Source: Armatimonadetes bacterium Uphvl-Ar1 (GTDB lineage Bacteria; Armatimonadota; Fimbriimonadia; Fimbriimonadales; Fimbriimonadaceae). Taken from it: DNA of 64,000 nucleotides. Where the stretch lies: the NCBI GenBank assembly GCA_002162075.1, contig CP021423.1, positions 2,852,001 to 2,916,000 on the forward strand, given 5' to 3'. Made by a program: the position numbers and the translations under genes. This document shows, in pieces, positions 33,792 through 42,810 of the stretch (positions within the stretch are counted from its first letter, which is position 1; every line of letters starts with the position of its first letter). A model generated the notes under the pieces. The model saw only the letters and a program-made list of their open reading frames with translations. It was not told the DNA's origin and ran no database searches.

Positions 33792-35087
33792 ATGTCAACG
33801 GAAAAAAACAAGGTTGAGAGAGAGAAGTTTCAGGTGAATTCCGACGAGCGGGAGCAGGTGCTTTTGGTTTTTGTGAATGAAGAGCCGGAAGAAGATGCTT
33901 ACGTTGAGGCGGAGCTTGAGGGCTTGGTCGATGCGGCGGGCGGCGAAGTTGCGGGGATGATTCGGCAACGAGTTGAGCGACCAAAGAAGGCGACTTACAT
34001 TGGTAAGGGCAAGGTTTTGGAGGTTCACGCGGCGGCATTGGAGCTTGGTGCGGACATGGTCGTGTTTGACTGTGAGCTTTCGGGAATTCACATCAAGAAT
34101 CTGGAAGAAGCGATGAAGATGCGGGTCTTGGACCGGACGCAGTTGATTCTGGATATCTTTGCGGGCCGAGCGAAAACCCGGGAAGGTCAGTTGCAAGTTG
34201 AACTTGCCCAGTATTCGTACCGCTTGCCTCGTTTGATGAGTGTTTACACGAAGTTTGAACGCCAGCGCGGGGGGATTGGAATGCGTGGTCCGGGTGAAAC
34301 GAAGCTGGAAAGTGACCGGCGGATGGTTCGGGATCGGATTGCGAAATTGAAGCGGGATATTGACATGGTGAAGCAGCACCGGGCAATGCAACGGGCGAGC
34401 CGGAGGGATCAGCCATATCCGATGGTGGCGATTGTCGGTTACACCAGTGCGGGGAAATCGACTTTGATGAACACGATGGCCTCGACAGATTTGCTTGCGG
34501 ATGCGATGCCATTTGCGACGCTTGACCCGACAACGCGGTTGCTTGATATGCCGGACGGATATCGGTTCTTCTTGAGCGATACGGTTGGGTTTATTCGTAA
34601 GCTGCCAACGCTCTTGGTTGCGGCTTTTCGTGCGACTTTGGAGGAGCTTCTTTTTGCCGATTTGCTTCTGCACGTTGTCGATGTGAGCAATCCGGAATGG
34701 GAGATGCAGTTAGAGGCGGTGTTGCAGACGGTGAATGATCTGGGCGCTGATTCGGTGCCGATGCTCACGGTGTTCAACAAGATTGATGCGGCACCTGATC
34801 CGATTGCGGTGCGAAAGATTGCGGCGGAGCATCCTGGATCGGTTGCGATTAGTGCGCTCACGGGTGAAGGGATTGATGATCTTTTCAGAATGATCAAAAA
34901 TGCGGTGAGCGACCGTCTGAGCATTGTCAAAGCGTTGGTTCCTTACTCTGAGTCGAACTTGGTGGAGCGGGCGTATGACTACGGAAGAGTGCTGAAAAAG
35001 GAGTATCGCGATGAAGGAATTTATCTTGAAGCTGAGTTGGTTCCTGAACACCGCGGGAAGTTTGAAGCGTTCTTGATAGAAGAGTGA
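33792..35087 (+). CDS. hflX: GTPase HflX
   Basis: The 431-aa protein has an N-terminal ATP/nucleotide-binding region with TYIGKGKVLEVHAAALELGA, a helical linker (GGIGMRGPGETKLESDRRMV), then the GTPase domain: P-loop VGYTSAGKSTLMNTM, switch region DTVGFIRKLPTLLVAAFRAT, and NKID. HflX splits ribosomes under stress. The ATG at 33792 follows AAGGA at good spacing; an upstream in-frame start at 33702 lacks family similarity. Its stop overlaps prmC as TGATG. Confidence 0.95.
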   Translation: MSTEKNKVEREKFQVNSDEREQVLLVFVNEEPEEDAYVEAELEGLVDAAGGEVAGMIRQRVERPKKATYIGKGKVLEVHAAALELGADMVVFDCELSGIHIKNLEEAMKMRVLDRTQLILDIFAGRAKTREGQLQVELAQYSYRLPRLMSVYTKFERQRGGIGMRGPGETKLESDRRMVRDRIAKLKRDIDMVKQHRAMQRASRRDQPYPMVAIVGYTSAGKSTLMNTMASTDLLADAMPFATLDPTTRLLDMPDGYRFFLSDTVGFIRKLPTLLVAAFRATLEELLFADLLLHVVDVSNPEWEMQLEAVLQTVNDLGADSVPMLTVFNKIDAAPDPIAVRKIAAEHPGSVAISALTGEGIDDLFRMIKNAVSDRLSIVKALVPYSESNLVERAYDYGRVLKKEYRDEGIYLEAELVPEHRGKFEAFLIEE

Positions 35088-35923
35088 TGCGATTAGAAGA
35101 TTGGATTCGTGATGCAACCGATGAGTTGGCTCTGGCGGGGGTGGACAGCCCCCGCTTGGACGCCCAGGTTTTGGCGGCACACGGACTGGGTCGTGATCGC
35201 AGTTGGGTTTTGGCTCATCCGGAAGAATTGGTTTCGGGGGATGATTTGCGTGGTTTGTTGCAGAGGCGGGTGAATCGCGAGCCGCTGGCTTATATCACCG
35301 GGGTTCGGGAGTTTTATGGTCGGACGTTTTATGTTGATCAGGATGTTTTGGTTCCGCGCCAAGAAACGGAGTTTGTGGTAGAGCGGGCGAAATTGTGGAT
35401 GGGGGATGGGAAGGATTTTGAGGTTTTGGATGTGGGAACGGGGAGTGGGTGTATTGGGATTTCTTTGGCTTTGGAGTGTCCGGGAACTCGGGTGACTTTG
35501 TTGGATAAGTCGGCGAATGCTTTGCGGGTGGCGAATAAGAATGCGGAGTCGCTTGGCGCGCGGGTGCAGTTTGTCCATTCGGATCTTTATGCGGCGTTAC
35601 CAAGGCGTCGGTATCGGGTTGTGGTCAGCAATCCACCCTATGTTGCGCATCGGGATGATTTGCCACCGGAAGTTCGGGATTTTGAGCCTGAGACGGCTTT
35701 GTTTGCGGAGGCGGACGGTTTGGCGATGTACCGGAGGCTTGCCGCGGAGACTTTTGCGGCGACTCGATGTGAGGTTTTGATCGTTGAGATTGGTCAGGGG
35801 CAGGCGGATGGGGTCTCGGCGATTTTTTCTGAGTACGGTTGGGATTTAGCGGATGCGATGACGGATTTGAGCCGGATTGTTCGGACTTTGACTTTTTGTC
35901 CGGCAGATGTTGCGACGCTTTGA
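35087..35923 (+). CDS. prmC: Peptide chain release factor N5-glutamine methyltransferase
   Basis: The 278-aa protein has an N-terminal helical domain (1-75), then LAYITGVREFYGRTFYVDQD, LVPRQETEFVVE, the SAM loop VLDVGTGSGCIGISLA and the catalytic VVSNPPYVA (N-P-P-Y). This is PrmC (HemK), which methylates the GGQ glutamine of release factors. The ATG at 35087 overlaps the hflX stop; a GTG one codon earlier is an alternative. With hflX, it makes a translation-linked pair. Confidence 0.95.
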   Translation: MRLEDWIRDATDELALAGVDSPRLDAQVLAAHGLGRDRSWVLAHPEELVSGDDLRGLLQRRVNREPLAYITGVREFYGRTFYVDQDVLVPRQETEFVVERAKLWMGDGKDFEVLDVGTGSGCIGISLALECPGTRVTLLDKSANALRVANKNAESLGARVQFVHSDLYAALPRRRYRVVVSNPPYVAHRDDLPPEVRDFEPETALFAEADGLAMYRRLAAETFAATRCEVLIVEIGQGQADGVSAIFSEYGWDLADAMTDLSRIVRTLTFCPADVATL

Positions 35924-35968
35924 TTTGACCTTTTTGAGTCTGAGTTAGGCGGATATACTGTTCGGCTG

Positions 35969-36493
35969 ATGGACATTGTGGTGCCCAAGGATTTTCAGCA
36001 TTTGTATGTGCGTGATGAGAAACGTCCGGTTGTGAAGATTCCGGATGGGGTTTTGCGTCAGGTGGCGGCACCAGTCGAGAAGATCACGAAACGCCACGTG
36101 AAGTTGGCGGACAACATGGTACGCATTATGAAAGAGGCGCATGGGGTGGGGATTGCGGCACCACAAGTGGGGGTCAGTGAGCGCATTATTGTGATTGCGC
36201 CAGAGAAGAAGCCGGTGATTCTGGTGAATCCTGAAATTAAGGAGAAAAGTGGCACGATTGTGGGGCAGGAGGGGTGTTTGAGCATTCCCGGGCTTTACGG
36301 TGATGTGGAGCGGTTCGCGAAGATCTCGGTGGAGGCTTATGACATCAAGGGTAAACCCGTTGACTATGATATGGAAGGTTATGCGGCGGTGATTGTTCAG
36401 CATGAGATTGATCATTTGGATGGGATTCTGTTTATTGATAAAGTTGATGAAACGACCCTTGAGTGGCGCGATCCGAACCCGGAGGATGAGTGA
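35969..36493 (+). CDS. def: Peptide deformylase
   Basis: The 174-aa protein carries the three PDF motifs: GVGIAAPQVG, EGCLSIPG (metal Cys) and QHEIDHLDGILF (H-E-x-x-H). It removes formyl from nascent N-terminal Met. Relatives are usually about 150-180 aa. An N-terminal stretch of some 20 residues precedes the domain. It overlaps fmt by GTGA, the usual def-fmt pair. Confidence 0.96.
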   Translation: MDIVVPKDFQHLYVRDEKRPVVKIPDGVLRQVAAPVEKITKRHVKLADNMVRIMKEAHGVGIAAPQVGVSERIIVIAPEKKPVILVNPEIKEKSGTIVGQEGCLSIPGLYGDVERFAKISVEAYDIKGKPVDYDMEGYAAVIVQHEIDHLDGILFIDKVDETTLEWRDPNPEDE

Positions 36494-37407
36494 GACTTGT
36501 TTACTTTGGGACAGCCGATTTTGCCGCTCCGGCTCTGCGAGCAGTTGCTGACCATGTGACACTGGTGGTGAGCCAGCCGGATAGTCCGAAAGGGCGGGGT
36601 TTGCAGTTGCAGGCTTCTCCGGTGAAACAAGTGGCTTTGGAACTGGGGTTGAAGGTGGAGACTCCGGAGAAGTGCCGAGCACCGGAATTTGTCGAGCTTT
36701 TGAGGGCGGAGGAAGCGGACGCCTTTTTGGTTGCGGCGTATGGGCAGATTTTGAGTCAGACAGTGCTTGATATTCCGAAACGGGGGTGCATTAATTTGCA
36801 TGGATCGATTTTGCCGAGATGGCGGGGAGCGGCTCCGATTCAGCGGGCAATTGAGGCGGGAGATTCGGTGACGGGGGTGACATTGATGCTGATGGATCGG
36901 GGAATGGACACAGGGGATATCATTGCTTTTGAATCCCGATCGATCGGGGAATTTGAAACTGCGGGGGTTGTTTATCGGGATTTGGCGGAGATGGCGGGAG
37001 CGATTGCGGCGAGTTGGATGCCTTTGATCGCTCAAGGTGCATACAAGCGGACTCCGCAGGACAGTGATTTGGCGACGATGGCTCCGAAAGTTGAGAAGTT
37101 TGAAGCGGAGATCACAGCAGATTTGGATTTACGAACAGCATTTAATCGGTTCAGGGCATTTACTCCTGCCCCGGGGGCGTTTATTGTTTCAGAGCTAGGG
37201 CAGATCAAGTTGCACGAGGTTCGTCCGGTACCGGGGATGGTAGGTGAGCCAGGAACGCTTTTGGCGATCCAGGGCCAGTTAGTTGTGGCTGTGCTGGATG
37301 GAGCTTTGAATTTGGAAGTGTTTCAGTTGGAGGGTCGCAAGCGGGTAACGGCCCAAGAATTCTTGAATGGGGCACAGTTAAGACCGGGAATGCGTTTTTT
37401 ACGGTGA
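36490..37407 (+). CDS. fmt: Methionyl-tRNA formyltransferase
   Basis: The 305-aa protein starts at a GTG overlapping the def stop (RLVYFGTADFAAPALRAV). It has the catalytic block INLHGSILPRWRGAAPIQRA and GVTLMLMDRGMDTGDII, then a C-terminal domain from about 205. Fmt formylates initiator Met-tRNA. Operon placement with def agrees. Confidence 0.96.
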   Translation: MRLVYFGTADFAAPALRAVADHVTLVVSQPDSPKGRGLQLQASPVKQVALELGLKVETPEKCRAPEFVELLRAEEADAFLVAAYGQILSQTVLDIPKRGCINLHGSILPRWRGAAPIQRAIEAGDSVTGVTLMLMDRGMDTGDIIAFESRSIGEFETAGVVYRDLAEMAGAIAASWMPLIAQGAYKRTPQDSDLATMAPKVEKFEAEITADLDLRTAFNRFRAFTPAPGAFIVSELGQIKLHEVRPVPGMVGEPGTLLAIQGQLVVAVLDGALNLEVFQLEGRKRVTAQEFLNGAQLRPGMRFLR

Positions 37408-37437
37408 TGAGTGGGCCAAAATGGTCTTGCATTTGAT

Positions 37438-38688
37438 ATGAAAAAGCAGGTTGCGACTCGATTTGTGATTGGAGCCATTGCGATAGTTGCCATGGCTCTG
37501 GGTTACTGGTGGTTCCAGCGATTCGTTCAGGATCCGGATTTGGGTGATTTTGATTCGGTCGGTCACGTTGTGGCGGTAAATTTGACTCGGGAGGGCGGTC
37601 GGGTTGTGCAGTTTGATGAGTCAGGCAAAGAGATCGCTGCGCCGAACCCGGAGAAAAAGGTTTGGGATGACCGAGGAGCCAGCTGGAGTTCGGATGGGCA
37701 ACGAGTATTCATCAGTAGTAACCGGGAGCAAGAGTCTTATTCGGTTTACCGCTGGAATCCAGTGAAGAATGTTGTAGAGCGTCGCTCAAAGGGCTCAATT
37801 AGTCAGGCGGTGCCTTGGTTTAGCAAGCAGTTTGTGACGGCAGATACTCAGATGGGTTGGTTGTTGGCGGGCGGTCAAATTTTGGCATTGGATGTCCGGA
37901 GTGGCGATACGAGCCAAGTTTTGCCGCAGGCGATGGATCGGACAACGCAGGGGAGCGAGGGAGGGTCTATTGGGGCGATGTCGATGTATGAGAAGTTTGG
38001 AGAGAGTTTTGTCCTCGCCCGGCCAACGAACGTGGAGGGCTATCTCTATGGCCTCATGCGCAATGACGAAGGGTATGCGGTGATTTTGCAAAGGTTGGGG
38101 GCCGAGCCAGAATCAGGCATGCCCTATCCACCGCAGGAGATTTTCCGGGCCCGACGCGTTCAGTTGATGACGGATGATGCCGGTACGGCTTTGGTCGTCA
38201 TTGATGGGTTCCAGTTTCCGCCGAATGCGGAAATTCCGAAGGAGTTCATCAAGGATGGCAAGGTGGTTCCGCCATTCTTCGCCGCGATCTATAAAATGAG
38301 TTTAGGTGCGTTGGGAGAGGTTCAGGCTCAGTTGGTGGCAGCGATTCCAACGGATGGTAAAGAGTCGTTCGGTGATGCGGCTTTGTCCAGCGATGGGACT
38401 AAGATTGCCGTGGTGATTGGTGGTCGCTTGGAAGATAATGGCTTTGAGCCGGCGGGTTTGCTTTCGATGCCGTTTGAAGAAAACGGCGGGCAGAAGATCG
38501 TGCCGCTCGTTCAGGGCGCGATTAGTTCGCCGGATTGGTCGCCGGATGGATCAAAGGTTGTCTATTTGAAGCGCGACGGGCAAGACGTGGATGTTTACCG
38601 AGCGAATGGTGACGGGAGTGGGGAGACGCGGTTAAGCGACGGCGGAAACTGGTCGATGCCGAAGTTTAGTCCCCAGGTTGCGAAGTAA
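37438..38688 (+). CDS. Membrane-anchored TolB-like beta-propeller protein
   Basis: The 416-aa protein has an N-terminal anchor (FVIGAIAIVAMALGYWW, about 9-25) and then repeats in the TolB/WD40-like style: WSSDGQRVFISSNREQESYS, ALSSDGTKIAVVIGG and DWSPDGSKVVYLKRDGQDVD. It is predicted to face the periplasm. It lies 30 bp after fmt; the ATG at 37438 is preferred to 37411. No specific role is evident. Similar propellers often bind protein or peptidoglycan partners. Confidence 0.72.
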   Translation: MKKQVATRFVIGAIAIVAMALGYWWFQRFVQDPDLGDFDSVGHVVAVNLTREGGRVVQFDESGKEIAAPNPEKKVWDDRGASWSSDGQRVFISSNREQESYSVYRWNPVKNVVERRSKGSISQAVPWFSKQFVTADTQMGWLLAGGQILALDVRSGDTSQVLPQAMDRTTQGSEGGSIGAMSMYEKFGESFVLARPTNVEGYLYGLMRNDEGYAVILQRLGAEPESGMPYPPQEIFRARRVQLMTDDAGTALVVIDGFQFPPNAEIPKEFIKDGKVVPPFFAAIYKMSLGALGEVQAQLVAAIPTDGKESFGDAALSSDGTKIAVVIGGRLEDNGFEPAGLLSMPFEENGGQKIVPLVQGAISSPDWSPDGSKVVYLKRDGQDVDVYRANGDGSGETRLSDGGNWSMPKFSPQVAK

Positions 38689-39130
38689 GTCGATCGAGAA
38701 TGGACGTTGTAGATCGTCCGGTCAAGAAGGGGAGAATGATCACTTCTCCTCCGTATGATCGGACGATTTTTGTTTCCGGGAGTTTTTCGGGAGTGTAGTC
38801 GCCCCCTTTGACGTGGATATCGGGTTTGAGGAGAGAGATAAGATTCTCTGGGGTGTTGTCCGAGAAACTGATGGCGAAATCGACGCACCGGAGGGCGCGG
38901 ATGATTGTGAGGCGATCTTCGAGATTATTTATTGGCCGGTTGGGGGCTTTGTTGAGGTTTTTGACGCTTTGGTCTGAATTCAGCGCGACGACGAGGAGGT
39001 CACCGAGAGTTTTGGCCTGTTCGAGATAGGTGACGTGTCCGGCATGCAGGATATCGAAAACACCGTTGGTAAAAACGAGGGTTCTGCCTTGGCGGGCTTG
39101 CGTGATTGTGTCAAGGATTTCTGGACTCAT
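38666..39130 (-). CDS. rfaE2: D-glycero-beta-D-manno-heptose 1-phosphate adenylyltransferase (stand-alone RfaE2)
   Basis: The 154-aa protein has the nucleotidyltransferase motif FTNGVFDILHAGHVTYLEQA (H-x-G-H), SDQSVKNLNKAPNRPINNLE and HVKGGDYTPEKLPE. It corresponds to the C-terminal half of HldE, making ADP-heptose for LPS core. The ATG overlaps the GT9 stop (ATGA). It overlaps the propeller gene's end by 23 bp. It is the last gene of the LPS unit; no HldA kinase half is present here. Confidence 0.92.
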   Translation of the reverse strand: MSPEILDTITQARQGRTLVFTNGVFDILHAGHVTYLEQAKTLGDLLVVALNSDQSVKNLNKAPNRPINNLEDRLTIIRALRCVDFAISFSDNTPENLISLLKPDIHVKGGDYTPEKLPETKIVRSYGGEVIILPFLTGRSTTSILDRLTSQPGD

Positions 39131-40035
39131 TGATCTAATAGTTTGTGGGCGAGGATTTTTACTTCCTCGGGGTCGGTTGTGAGGGAGTTTTGAAGTTGAC
39201 CATAGGGACACGAACGGTGGGGTTTGGTGAGGGTGTACAGGCCAAGGCAAGGAGTTTTGAGGCCAGCGGCGATGTGGATTGAGCCAGTATCTCCGGCGAT
39301 GTGGAGATCAGCTTGGGCAAGGAGGGCGATCAGTTCGGCGACTTTGGTTTTACCGATTAGACTGATTGGTCTTGATTTCGTATTGGCCATAACTTCGGCG
39401 ACTGCAGGTTCGTCGGCTTGAGTTCCGATGAAGGCGACAGTTGCCCAATCGGAGAGGGAGTCAGCAAGGGCGGCGAAATGTTCGGCGGGCCACCTTTTTG
39501 TAGCCCATCCAGCCCCAGCATGGCAGGCAACGAGTTTTTTGGTGGGATCAAATTCTGAGACGAGGGAGTTGATGGATGCGATGGCTTCGGGGATTGGTTG
39601 AAGTCCGAAATCGGTGAGGGTTGCGCCTCCTGCGGCACGGGCGACATCTACGTACTGGTCAACGATATGAATTGATTTTGGATCAGGAGTCACTGGTTGG
39701 GAGAAAAGTCGGGCTCCTTCTCTTTGCCAATGGTAGCCGAGCTTCCGCTTTGCGTTTGCATAGGAAACGGGGAGAGCAGATTTGAGGAGTCCTTGAAGGT
39801 CGAAGGCGACATCAAATTCTCCCAGGGCTTTTATGGTGGATTTCCAGGTTTTTGAGTCCTTGTCGAGGACGATGACTTCGTTGACGTGGGTACAGGCGCG
39901 GGGGACGTCGGCGAATCGTTTGTCGCAGATCCAAATGATTTCTGAATCGGGGAAAGCGTGACGGAGTGACCCGGCGGCGGGGAGGGAGCATGCGACATCG
40001 CCGAGGGCACTTAGTCGACTAATGAGGAAGCGGAT
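39127..40035 (-). CDS. GT9-family (heptosyltransferase-like) glycosyltransferase with apparent ATC start
   Basis: The minus-strand frame reads IRFLISRLSALGDVACSLPA from an ATC codon at 40035, matching the usual GT9 start (M-R-x-L-x-x-R-L-S-A-L-G-D). It continues through VAFDLQGLLKSALPVSYA and VACHAGAGWATKRWPAEHF to DLHIAGDTGSIHIAAGLKTP. Total is 302 aa. An in-frame stop lies seven codons before the ATC, and no ATG, GTG or TTG occurs until 39693, which would lose the first 114 residues. The ATC is preceded by AGGAGG at 6 bp. It overlaps the upstream GT9 gene by 25 bp. It probably adds heptose or another sugar to the LPS core. Confidence 0.85.
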   Translation of the reverse strand: MRFLISRLSALGDVACSLPAAGSLRHAFPDSEIIWICDKRFADVPRACTHVNEVIVLDKDSKTWKSTIKALGEFDVAFDLQGLLKSALPVSYANAKRKLGYHWQREGARLFSQPVTPDPKSIHIVDQYVDVARAAGGATLTDFGLQPIPEAIASINSLVSEFDPTKKLVACHAGAGWATKRWPAEHFAALADSLSDWATVAFIGTQADEPAVAEVMANTKSRPISLIGKTKVAELIALLAQADLHIAGDTGSIHIAAGLKTPCLGLYTLTKPHRSCPYGQLQNSLTTDPEEVKILAHKLLDQ

Positions 40036-40958
40036 GGGCGACCTCCTAGATAGCGTTCAGCGGAGCGGATGATTTCATCAGCGGTGATCTGGTCTGGTTC
40101 GGGGCCTGGTCTGAGGATAGTGACATTTTCGCCAAAGGGGCGGTATCGGCGGGGATCGGTTTTGCCAAAGACAGTGACGGTCGGGACGCCGTAGGCAGAA
40201 GCGGCATGGGCGGTTCCGGTATCGGCAGAAATGTGGAGTCGTGAATTGGCGACGAGGTTGAGGGCCCGTTCGAGATTTATCTGTCCGACGAGGTTGGTTA
40301 CGCCTTCGGTATAGATGGGGTCATCGCCGGAGCCACCGATTGCGGTGACTTTGTGGCCTTGGTAGATGAGTTCTTTTGCGACCTGATGCCAGCGTTGGGA
40401 GGACAGCTTTTTGTGGGGGTGGCCCGAGCCAGTTTGGATAATGATTTGGTGATTGGGAGCCTCGTGCACGGGGGGCATGAGGGGTCGGATGGGGATTCGG
40501 CATTCGTGCCAGGCATTGAGGAGTCGGCTGGCCGCTTCGACTTCGTGGACGCTGCCGAGAAGACAGTCGTGCGTGGGATTGAGTCGTTGAGACAGGCCGT
40601 CGGTTGTGAGGATGGAGAGCCTTTTTTTTGCACCGGACAACCGGAGGCAGAGAGCGGTCTTGACTTGGCCCTGGAGATCGAAGCCGACGTCGAAGTGTTC
40701 GCGGCGGAGGGCGGAAAACATTCGGAATTGGGCGAGCCAAGTGGTGGGGGCGCTTCGGTGTCGTTTCCAGTGTTCGGTATCGGCGAATACGACTTCATCA
40801 ACGAGTCGCGAGCGGTCAATGACGGGGGCGAATCGGTCTTGTATGGCCCAAGTTATGTGGGCTTGGGGAATCGTGTTTCGAAGACCAGTGAGCGCCCAAG
40901 CGGCCATGATGCAGTCACCCATTGCGCTAAACCGAACGACCAAAATTTTTGGTTTCAT
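40011..40958 (-). CDS. GT9-family (heptosyltransferase-like) glycosyltransferase
   Basis: The 315-aa protein begins MKPKILVVRFSAMGDCIMAA, has DVGFDLQGQVKTALCLRLSG, IIIQTGSGHPHKKLSSQRW and LHISADTGTAHAASAYGVPT, then FGKTDPRRYRPFG. These are GT9 (WaaC/WaaF-type) marks. The ATG at 40958 overlaps the acyltransferase stop (ATGA). With the second GT9 gene downstream it probably builds the inner core of LPS, using ADP-heptose from the RfaE2 branch. The exact acceptor is unknown. Confidence 0.88.
   Translation of the reverse strand: MKPKILVVRFSAMGDCIMAAWALTGLRNTIPQAHITWAIQDRFAPVIDRSRLVDEVVFADTEHWKRHRSAPTTWLAQFRMFSALRREHFDVGFDLQGQVKTALCLRLSGAKKRLSILTTDGLSQRLNPTHDCLLGSVHEVEAASRLLNAWHECRIPIRPLMPPVHEAPNHQIIIQTGSGHPHKKLSSQRWHQVAKELIYQGHKVTAIGGSGDDPIYTEGVTNLVGQINLERALNLVANSRLHISADTGTAHAASAYGVPTVTVFGKTDPRRYRPFGENVTILRPGPEPDQITADEIIRSAERYLGGRPSASSLVD
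40042..40047 (-). promoter_or_regulatory. Shine-Dalgarno site before the ATC start
   Basis: The minus strand reads AGGAGG, a perfect anti-16S match, exactly 6 bases before the ATC at 40035-40033. It lies inside the end of the upstream GT9 gene and supports initiation at this unusual codon. Confidence 0.7.
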
Positions 40959-41851
40959 AGAAGTCCGTTTCGGCGGGCATTGCGCCATCGGTCGTGCATC
41001 CAGAGCCATTGGGAGGGGTTTTCCCGGATGCGGTCTTCGAGCCAAGCATTGATTGCCCGCATCGCACCTTCTCCGGCTTGATCTTCGGGGAGGATGGGTT
41101 GGAGATGGGGATAGAAGGTCATTGTGTATTGGCCCTTTCCAGTGTAGACGCAGGCGACGGGGAGGATGGTCGCTTGAGTGCGGGAATGGAAGACTCCTGG
41201 TCCGAGGGCGGTTCCGGCTGGGTGATCAAAGAAAGGGATAAATATGTCGCTAGCGTTTTGATCCGGAAGGATGCCAACGATTTCGTTGGCGCGCAGTTTG
41301 AGGAGGACTTGGCGGGCGGCTTGACCTCGGGGGATGACTTGGGTGCCGGGCTTGCGGCGGATGTTATTGACGATGCTGTTGACGCCTTCGTCATCGGCGT
41401 CGCGGGCGATGACATGGAGGGGATAACCGGCAAGGCTCATCCAAGCGGAGACGCGTTCCCAATTGCCGAGGTGTCCAGTGATGAGGAGGGTGCCTTTTCC
41501 GACTTTCATTGCCTCATCGAGATGTTCTCGACCAACAATTTTTGTGGTTGATTCGAGATCGGCTTGAGTGCGGTCAATCCCGGCGAGGAAGTCGGTTGAG
41601 GTTCTTCCGAAATGAAGAAAGACGCCTTCTGCGATTTGGCTGATTTCGGAGTCAGATTTGTCGGGGAAGGCAAGTTTGAGATTCTCGATTGTCCTTTGGC
41701 GACGTTTGCCAGCGAATTGCCACATGCGGCGACCGTAGTTTTCGCCGATACGTTCGACTTGTTCGGGAGATTTCCCCTGGACTCGGCGCACCATGAACCG
41801 CATGAAAGCTTCTGCGACTTTACCGAGGAGTTTTTTCTTTGCGGAGCTCAT
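40955..41851 (-). CDS. LpxL/HtrB-type lipid A acyltransferase
   Basis: The 298-aa protein has the catalytic motif LLITGHLGNWERVSAWM (H-x4-E), NLKLAFPDKSDSEISQIA near the N-terminus, VGILPDQNA and the C-terminal NPSQWLWMHDRWR, the pattern of late lipid A acyltransferases (Lip_A_acyltrans). It would add a secondary acyl chain to lipid A at the inner membrane. It overlaps lpxK by 32 bp and the first GT9 gene by ATGA. Confidence 0.9.
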   Translation of the reverse strand: MSSAKKKLLGKVAEAFMRFMVRRVQGKSPEQVERIGENYGRRMWQFAGKRRQRTIENLKLAFPDKSDSEISQIAEGVFLHFGRTSTDFLAGIDRTQADLESTTKIVGREHLDEAMKVGKGTLLITGHLGNWERVSAWMSLAGYPLHVIARDADDEGVNSIVNNIRRKPGTQVIPRGQAARQVLLKLRANEIVGILPDQNASDIFIPFFDHPAGTALGPGVFHSRTQATILPVACVYTGKGQYTMTFYPHLQPILPEDQAGEGAMRAINAWLEDRIRENPSQWLWMHDRWRNARRNGLL

Positions 41852-42794
41852 GGATTTGTGATTCTAGCCAGTTGAGGAATTCTTCGGGGTGTTTTGGTGC
41901 GACGAGGTAATTGGCGATGGAGATTTGGTAGTACTGGGATTCTGGGTGGTTCTTGAGTTTGACGTAATCTTTTGCCGTGACAACAAGGGGTAACTCCGGA
42001 TCAAGGTTGGCGAAGAGGTTACCTGCGGTGAGGGGGTCGTGGTCGGGGCGGAGGGCGGCTTTTTGAACTTGCAGACCAATGGTTTGGAGGCTGTTGAGGA
42101 ATCGGTGGGGTTGTCCGATGGCGCACAAAGCGTTGACTTTTGTATTTGATGGGAGAGGTGGGTTGAGCAGGAGCGGGAGGGGTTGGATGTGCTCGTCGTA
42201 GGTGAGGACGCGGGTGGCCCGTCGGGCACCGACCGATTTAGGTTCGCGATAGGGACCGGCAGGGAAGCAGAAGTCATTTTCGAGGTCCGGTTCGATGATG
42301 AGGCTGAGATCGGGTTTGAGGCGGAGGTGTTGGAAGCCGTCATCCATGAGGAGGATGTGATCGGGAAACTGCTGGGCAGCGAGCTGGGCGGCGGCGACGC
42401 GATCATGTCCAACGATGAGGGGAAGATCGGGTAAGAGTTCGCGGAACATGGTGGATTCATCGCCCCATTCCTCGACATCGAGGGAGCCTTTCGGGGCGAG
42501 GGTTGCGCCGTGATATTTGGGTGAACCGTATCCAGAGGTGCTGAGAACAATTGGGTGGCTGCGCTCGGTAAGGGCTTGGGCGAGGTAAAGAGTGAACGGT
42601 GTTTTTCCGGATCCTCCGGCGGTGAAGTTTCCGACGACAATTGTGGGAATGGTGGGGATGTGAGGTTTTTTGAGGCCGAATTCGTAGATCGCGAGGTATG
42701 TGCGCCAGCCGAGTTGGTAGAGGAGGCTGAGGGGGCTGAGGATGTAGGCGAGGTGGCCTTTTTCTTCCCAGGCTCTTTCGATTGCGGCTTTCAC
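41820..42794 (-). CDS. lpxK: Tetraacyldisaccharide 4'-kinase
   Basis: The 324-aa protein has an N-terminal membrane-associated segment (ILSPLSLLYQLGWRTYLAIY), the P-loop VVGNFTAGGSGKTPFTLYLA, LSTSGYGSPKYHG, DHILLMDDGFQHLRLKPDLS and a C-terminal VVTAKDYVKLKNH. LpxK phosphorylates lipid A precursor at the 4' position. It begins with GTG and heads the lpxK-acyltransferase-GT9-GT9-rfaE2 unit. It is direct evidence that the organism makes lipid A. Confidence 0.95.
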   Translation of the reverse strand: MKAAIERAWEEKGHLAYILSPLSLLYQLGWRTYLAIYEFGLKKPHIPTIPTIVVGNFTAGGSGKTPFTLYLAQALTERSHPIVLSTSGYGSPKYHGATLAPKGSLDVEEWGDESTMFRELLPDLPLIVGHDRVAAAQLAAQQFPDHILLMDDGFQHLRLKPDLSLIIEPDLENDFCFPAGPYREPKSVGARRATRVLTYDEHIQPLPLLLNPPLPSNTKVNALCAIGQPHRFLNSLQTIGLQVQKAALRPDHDPLTAGNLFANLDPELPLVVTAKDYVKLKNHPESQYYQISIANYLVAPKHPEEFLNWLESQIHELRKEKTPR

Positions 42795-42810
42795 GGAGAT
42801 TGGGGTAATT

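Noticed and set aside
39694-40010. Frameshift or missing gene upstream of the second GT9
   Set aside because: The GT9 frame is open and family-like through this stretch up to the ATC at 40035, so no frameshift is needed; only the start codon is unusual.
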